Origin: an uncultured Rhodospirillales bacterium
GTDB taxonomy: Bacteria; Pseudomonadota; Alphaproteobacteria; ATCC43930; CGMCC-115725
Direction of reading: 5' to 3'
Assembly (NCBI GenBank): GCA_903897565.1
Contig: CAIUCF010000604.1
Location: forward strand, 1 to 8,469
DNA length: 8,469 bases
Part shown: in pieces, positions 6,013 through 8,469 of the stretch
Numbering within the stretch: position 1 is the first letter of the stretch
How the letters are laid out: each line of letters begins with the position of its first letter
Notes under the pieces: generated by a model
Database searches by the model: none
What the model saw: only the letters and a program-made list of their open reading frames with translations
What the model was told of the DNA's origin: nothing
Translations under genes and position numbers: made by a program

Positions 6013-6041
6013 TTGCACTTCCACCCGCCATTTTGTAGCGT
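6013..6041 (+). promoter_or_regulatory. Candidate sigma70 promoter for tetR and downstream genes
   Basis: TTGCAC (6013-6018), a 17-base spacer and TAGCGT (6036-6041) fit the spacing of a -35/-10 promoter with moderate matches to consensus. Transcription would begin near 6048, about 20 bases before the tetR ATG. Most of the spacer is the left arm of the perfect inverted repeat described separately, as expected for a repressed promoter. The promoter is predicted by eye only. Confidence 0.42.
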
Positions 6042-6063
6042 GTGATGCAAAATGGCGGGTGGA
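6020..6063. promoter_or_regulatory. Perfect 16-bp inverted repeat upstream of tetR, candidate TetR operator
   Basis: TCCACCCGCCATTTTG (6020-6035) and its exact reverse complement CAAAATGGCGGGTGGA (6048-6063) flank a 12-base spacer. The repeat lies between the SDR stop and the tetR ATG. The left arm sits in the spacer of a candidate promoter and the right arm runs from the predicted transcription start into the tetR ribosome binding site. TetR-family repressors commonly bind such dyads next to their own gene. In a transcript reading through from the upstream SDR the same repeat would form a very stable hairpin hiding the tetR ribosome binding site, so it may also act at the RNA level. There is no T-run after the right arm, which argues against a plain terminator. 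Confidence 0.65.
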
Positions 6064-6068
6064 GAGAA

Positions 6069-6662
6069 ATGGCGCGGCCACGGGATTTCGACGAGGGCAA
6101 GGTGCTCGACGCGGCGATTGAGCGCTTCTGGAACTTCGGTTACGGCGCAACCTCGGTGCGCGATCTCGGCGACGCCATGGGGCTCGGCCCGACCAGTCTC
6201 TACAATGCCTTCGGCGACAAACACGCGCTGTTTACCCGTTGCCTCGATCGCTATCTCGACAACACCCTGCGTGCCCGTATCGGTCAGGCCGAGGCGACGG
6301 TTTCGCCGCGCGCTGCCATCGAAGCCCTCGTTCACGGTTTTGTCGATGAATGCCTGGTCGACCCCCGCGGCTGCATGCTGGTCAATGCGGCACTCGAAGT
6401 GGCGCCGCACGACATGCAAATCCACGATTTCATCGCCGCGCGCTTGGGTGAACTCGAAGAATTCCTGATCGCCCGGATCGCTGCCGGGCAGCGCGACGGT
6501 GACATTGCCGCGACCTATCCGCCCGAAAATATCGCCCGACTGCTGGTCACGACCCTGCTCGGGCTGCGCGTCCTCGCCCGCTCGCGGCCCGATCCCGACC
6601 TGCTGCGCGGCGCCGCCCGCCAGGCGCTGGCCCTGCTCGATCTGCCGCCATCCACCCGATAA
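6069..6662 (+). CDS. TetR/AcrR-family transcriptional regulator
   Basis: The product has 197 residues. The N-terminal DNA-binding domain starts MARPRDFD, with the helix-turn-helix at about 28-47 (TSVRDLGDAMGLGPTSLYNA) followed by FGDKHALF. The rest is the ligand-binding and dimerisation domain, with a GCMLVNAALE segment at 101-110. Upstream in-frame GTG 6042 and ATG 6045 would add 8-9 residues, but MARPR is the usual start of this subfamily and ATG 6069 has GGTGGAG immediately upstream, so 6069 is chosen. Cys102 lies in a GC-xx-V context that lines up with the redox-sensing Cys106 region of E. coli NemR, though GCxxV is common in TetR proteins. With the inverted repeat upstream, autorepression and control of the following GST genes is the likely role; the inducer is unknown. 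Confidence 0.93.
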   Translation: MARPRDFDEGKVLDAAIERFWNFGYGATSVRDLGDAMGLGPTSLYNAFGDKHALFTRCLDRYLDNTLRARIGQAEATVSPRAAIEALVHGFVDECLVDPRGCMLVNAALEVAPHDMQIHDFIAARLGELEEFLIARIAAGQRDGDIAATYPPENIARLLVTTLLGLRVLARSRPDPDLLRGAARQALALLDLPPSTR

Positions 6663-6691
6663 CCAATAACGAATCCCAGGGAGAACAAGAT

Positions 6692-7351
6692 ATGATCGAT
6701 CTCTACACCGCCTCCACGCCGAATGGCTGGAAGGTCTCGGTCCTGCTCGAAGAACTCGGCATGCCGTACAAAGTCATCCCGATCAGCCTCAGCAAGGGCG
6801 ACCAGAAGACGCCGGAATTCCTGAGGCTCTGCCCGAACGGTCGGATTCCGGCGATCGTCGATCGCGACAACGACGATTTCGCGATCTTCGAGAGCGGCGC
6901 GATCATGCTCTATCTCGCCAAGAAGGCCGGCAAGCTGCTGCCGAAAGACGTCAAGGGCGAGTCCCGGGTGACGCAATGGCTGATGTTCCAGATGTCCGGA
7001 ATCGGCCCGATGATGGGTCAGGCCAACGTGTTCTACCGCTATTTTCCCGAGAAGATTCAGCCGGCGATCGATCGCTACCAGAAGGAATGCCGGCGCTTGT
7101 TCGAGGTGCTCGACCGCCAGCTGGAGGGTCGCGACTATCTCTGCGACGAGCTCAGCATCGCCGATATCGCCAATTGGTGCTGGGTCCGCATCTATGAATG
7201 GCCGGGCGTCGACGTCAGCGGGCTCGACAATCTCAAGGCCTGGCTTGCCCGGCTCGAGGCCCGCCCGGCGTTCCAGAGAGGCATCGTCGTTCCGGAGCCG
7301 CTCGTGCTCGAGGCGGTGCTCGACCTCGCCAAGGCCGTGGTGGTGCGCTGA
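6692..7351 (+). CDS. Glutathione S-transferase, nu-class/YfcG-like
   Basis: The product has 219 residues. It aligns by eye with E. coli YfcG along its length: MIDLY start, TPNG at 9-12, IPAIVD at 52-57 with the cis-proline, FESGAI at 66-71 for glutathione binding, GIGPMMGQ, AIDRYQKE and LSIADIANWCWV in the C-terminal helical domain. Thr9 and Asn11, which contact the glutathione sulfur in YfcG-type enzymes in place of a catalytic Tyr/Ser/Cys, are both kept. YfcG-like GSTs reduce disulfides with glutathione and have modest conjugation or peroxidase activity. AGGGAG lies 8 bases before the ATG. The gene starts 30 bases after the tetR stop and its own stop overlaps the next gene's start, so it is almost certainly under the TetR promoter. 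Detoxification of an electrophilic pathway intermediate is inferred. Confidence 0.92.
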   Translation: MIDLYTASTPNGWKVSVLLEELGMPYKVIPISLSKGDQKTPEFLRLCPNGRIPAIVDRDNDDFAIFESGAIMLYLAKKAGKLLPKDVKGESRVTQWLMFQMSGIGPMMGQANVFYRYFPEKIQPAIDRYQKECRRLFEVLDRQLEGRDYLCDELSIADIANWCWVRIYEWPGVDVSGLDNLKAWLARLEARPAFQRGIVVPEPLVLEAVLDLAKAVVVR

Positions 7352-8118
7352 TGCTGACCTATCGCACGCCGGTCGAGGTCATCGGCGCCGAGGGCCTGCG
7401 CATCGTCCTCGTCCAGGGGCTTCCCAGCCCCTGGGGCCAGGCGGCCAAGACCATCTTCGAGATCAAGGGGCTCGATTACATTGCGGCGCCGCTGGTGCCG
7501 GCCGGCGAAAATCCCGAGATCGTCGCCTGGTCCGGCCAGAATACCGGCCCGGTGGTCGCCTGGGCGGATGAGAAGCCGATCGATCGCTGGATCGATATTC
7601 TCTACCTCGCCGAACGGCTCGCACCGACACCGGCGCTGATCCCCGCGGATCCGATTGAACGCGCACTTATGATCGGCCTGTCGCATGAAATCTGTGGCGA
7701 GCTGGGCATCGGCTGGAACCGCCGTCTGCTGATGATCGCGCCGATGATGACCGCGCCCGAGCCGCCCGAATTCGCCATGCAACTCGGCGGCAAGTATCGC
7801 TACAACGACGCCGATACTGCCGCGGCGGCGACCCGCATCGCGGCGAGCCTCACGGCTCTCGCAGGTCAGCTGCGATCCCAGGCAGTGAAGGGCGTCCCCT
7901 ATTTCGTCGGTCACGCCTTGAGCGCTCTCGATATCTATTGGACAGCCTTCGCCAATCTGTTGGCGCCACTGCCGTCGTCGCAATGCCCAATTCCCGACGC
8001 CGTGCGCCCGATGTTCGTCGTCACCGACCCGCAGATCGTCGCGGCGCTCGACCCGATCCTGCTCGAACATCGCGACCGCATCTTCGCCGCACATTTCCGG
8101 TCGCCCATGGAGTTCTGA
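7351..8118 (+). CDS. Divergent GST-fold protein, translationally coupled to the upstream GST
   Basis: The product has 255 residues. The start is ATG 7351, whose A is also the last base of the preceding TGA (TGATG); the frame is open back to 7198, but those extra residues would overlap the GST gene and look like out-of-frame sequence. The N-terminal part (about 16-92) resembles a GST thioredoxin-like domain: PSPWGQAAKTIFEIKGLDY, then GQNTGPVVAW at the cis-Pro position (Pro67), then WIDILYLAERLAP. Residues 95-255 are helical, with YFVGHALSALDIYW resembling the ALT-xAD segment of GST C-terminal domains. Ser26 could play the catalytic serine role. Usual glutathione-binding ESxAI is not recognisable, so enzymatic activity is uncertain. 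One-base overlap with the GST implies matched expression, perhaps a heteromeric partner or a second enzyme of the same pathway; that is inference. Confidence 0.8.
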   Translation: MLTYRTPVEVIGAEGLRIVLVQGLPSPWGQAAKTIFEIKGLDYIAAPLVPAGENPEIVAWSGQNTGPVVAWADEKPIDRWIDILYLAERLAPTPALIPADPIERALMIGLSHEICGELGIGWNRRLLMIAPMMTAPEPPEFAMQLGGKYRYNDADTAAAATRIAASLTALAGQLRSQAVKGVPYFVGHALSALDIYWTAFANLLAPLPSSQCPIPDAVRPMFVVTDPQIVAALDPILLEHRDRIFAAHFRSPMEF

Positions 8119-8127
8119 GGCCCGGCT

Positions 8128-8469
8128 ATGGCAGGCAAGATCGCAGCGCTCGTCTTCGACGCCTACGGCACATTGTTCGACGTCGGATCCGCCGTTGCGG
8201 GCTGCGACGGCATCTCCGCGGCGGAAGCCGACAGCCTCGGCACGCTGTGGCGGGCGAAACAGCTGGAATATTCCTGGCTGCGCTCGCTGCAGGGCCGCTA
8301 CGTCCCGTTCTCGCAGATCACCGCCGAGGCGCTCGACTATGCGCTCGACGCCAGCGGCCGCGGGGATGCGGTGGTGCTGCGGGAATATCTGCTGGCGAAT
8401 TACCGCCGGCTCTCGCCGTTTCCGGAAATCCGCGCCACCCTGGAAAGGCTGCAGGGGGCCGGCATTCCG
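8128..8469 (+). CDS. Haloacid dehalogenase type II (L-2-haloacid dehalogenase-like), 5' part
   Basis: Only the first 114 codons are present; the family is usually about 220-240 residues, so roughly half is missing past the window end. The product begins MAGKIAALVFDAYGTLFDVGS, with nucleophile Asp11 in DAYGTL. The cap-domain signature LWRAKQLEYSWLRSL (about 40-54) and GRY follow, with Arg42 matching the essential Arg of L-2-haloacid dehalogenases, and ALDYAL later. The enzyme hydrolyses the carbon-halogen bond of 2-haloalkanoic acids through an aspartyl ester. GAGG (8117-8120) overlaps the upstream stop and lies 7 bases before the ATG, and the gene starts nine bases after that stop, so it belongs to the GST operon. 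The remaining catalytic Lys and Asp/Asn residues cannot be checked here. Some members act on non-halogenated phosphoesters, so dehalogenation is probable rather than proven. Confidence 0.9.
   Translation, partial: MAGKIAALVFDAYGTLFDVGSAVAGCDGISAAEADSLGTLWRAKQLEYSWLRSLQGRYVPFSQITAEALDYALDASGRGDAVVLREYLLANYRRLSPFPEIRATLERLQGAGIP

Noticed and set aside
6020..6063. The tetR-upstream inverted repeat as an intrinsic terminator of the SDR gene
   Set aside because: No T-run follows the right arm and the spacing suits a promoter-operator better; some effect on read-through is not excluded.
6042..6068. Upstream GTG/ATG starts for tetR
   Set aside because: They lie in the middle of the inverted repeat at or before the predicted transcription start, and the MARPR start at 6069 is typical and has a ribosome binding site.
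6644..6657. CCGCCAT and CCACCC words near the tetR 3' end as a second TetR half-site
   Set aside because: The words are in a different order from the upstream arm, lie in coding sequence and have no inverted partner.
7198..7350. N-terminal extension of the second GST-fold protein from ATG 7198
   Set aside because: It would overlap the upstream GST by 150 bases in another frame with Arg-rich shadow-like sequence; ATG 7351 in the TGATG overlap is far more likely.
7192..8094. 300-codon minus-strand open frame opposite the second GST-fold gene
   Set aside because: Antisense shadow; the plus-strand reading has a coherent fold pattern and a coupled start.

Overview
The window is GC-rich, densely coding DNA with strong third-position G/C bias. 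Gene content (Baeyer-Villiger monooxygenase, several SDRs, nu-class GST, FrnE-like DsbA, type II haloacid dehalogenase) and a REP-like repeat suggest an alphaproteobacterium of a Rhodospirillales or Bradyrhizobium-like kind. That assignment is an inference from style and family content; there is no rRNA or other phylogenetic marker here.

Layout. (1) Positions 1-995, plus strand: the C-terminus of a flavin-dependent (Baeyer-Villiger type) monooxygenase, then a classical SDR. (2) Positions 996-3413: a block of different character. It has a REP-like repeat and a hairpin at its left edge, two membrane-protein genes on the minus strand with AT-richer codon use, and a roughly 300-base gene-free region with short palindromes at its right edge. 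The two membrane proteins share a WLIGY-xx-GAGG motif and look like diverged paralogs. The larger one also carries a C-terminal four-cysteine domain resembling the LprI (DUF1311) lysozyme-inhibitor family. (3) Positions 3414-8469, plus strand: a compact run of iron-containing alcohol dehydrogenase, FrnE-like DsbA oxidoreductase, SDR, TetR regulator, YfcG-like GST, a divergent GST-fold protein whose start overlaps the GST stop, and a type II haloacid dehalogenase cut off by the window end.

How the genes may work together. The plus-strand genes read as a catabolic or detoxification cluster: ketone and alcohol oxidation (monooxygenase, SDRs, Fe-ADH), thiol and glutathione chemistry (DsbA-like, two GST-fold proteins) and possible dehalogenation (HAD). 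The substrate cannot be named from the sequence. The clearest regulatory signal is a perfect 16-bp inverted repeat with a 12-base spacer just upstream of tetR. Its left arm fills most of the spacer of a plausible sigma70 promoter, so it is a strong candidate TetR operator controlling tetR and the genes behind it.

The least explained part is the two-gene membrane module. It appears to have been inserted into the catabolic cluster, or to remain from a rearrangement. No CRISPR array, tRNA, rRNA, transposase or integrase was seen.
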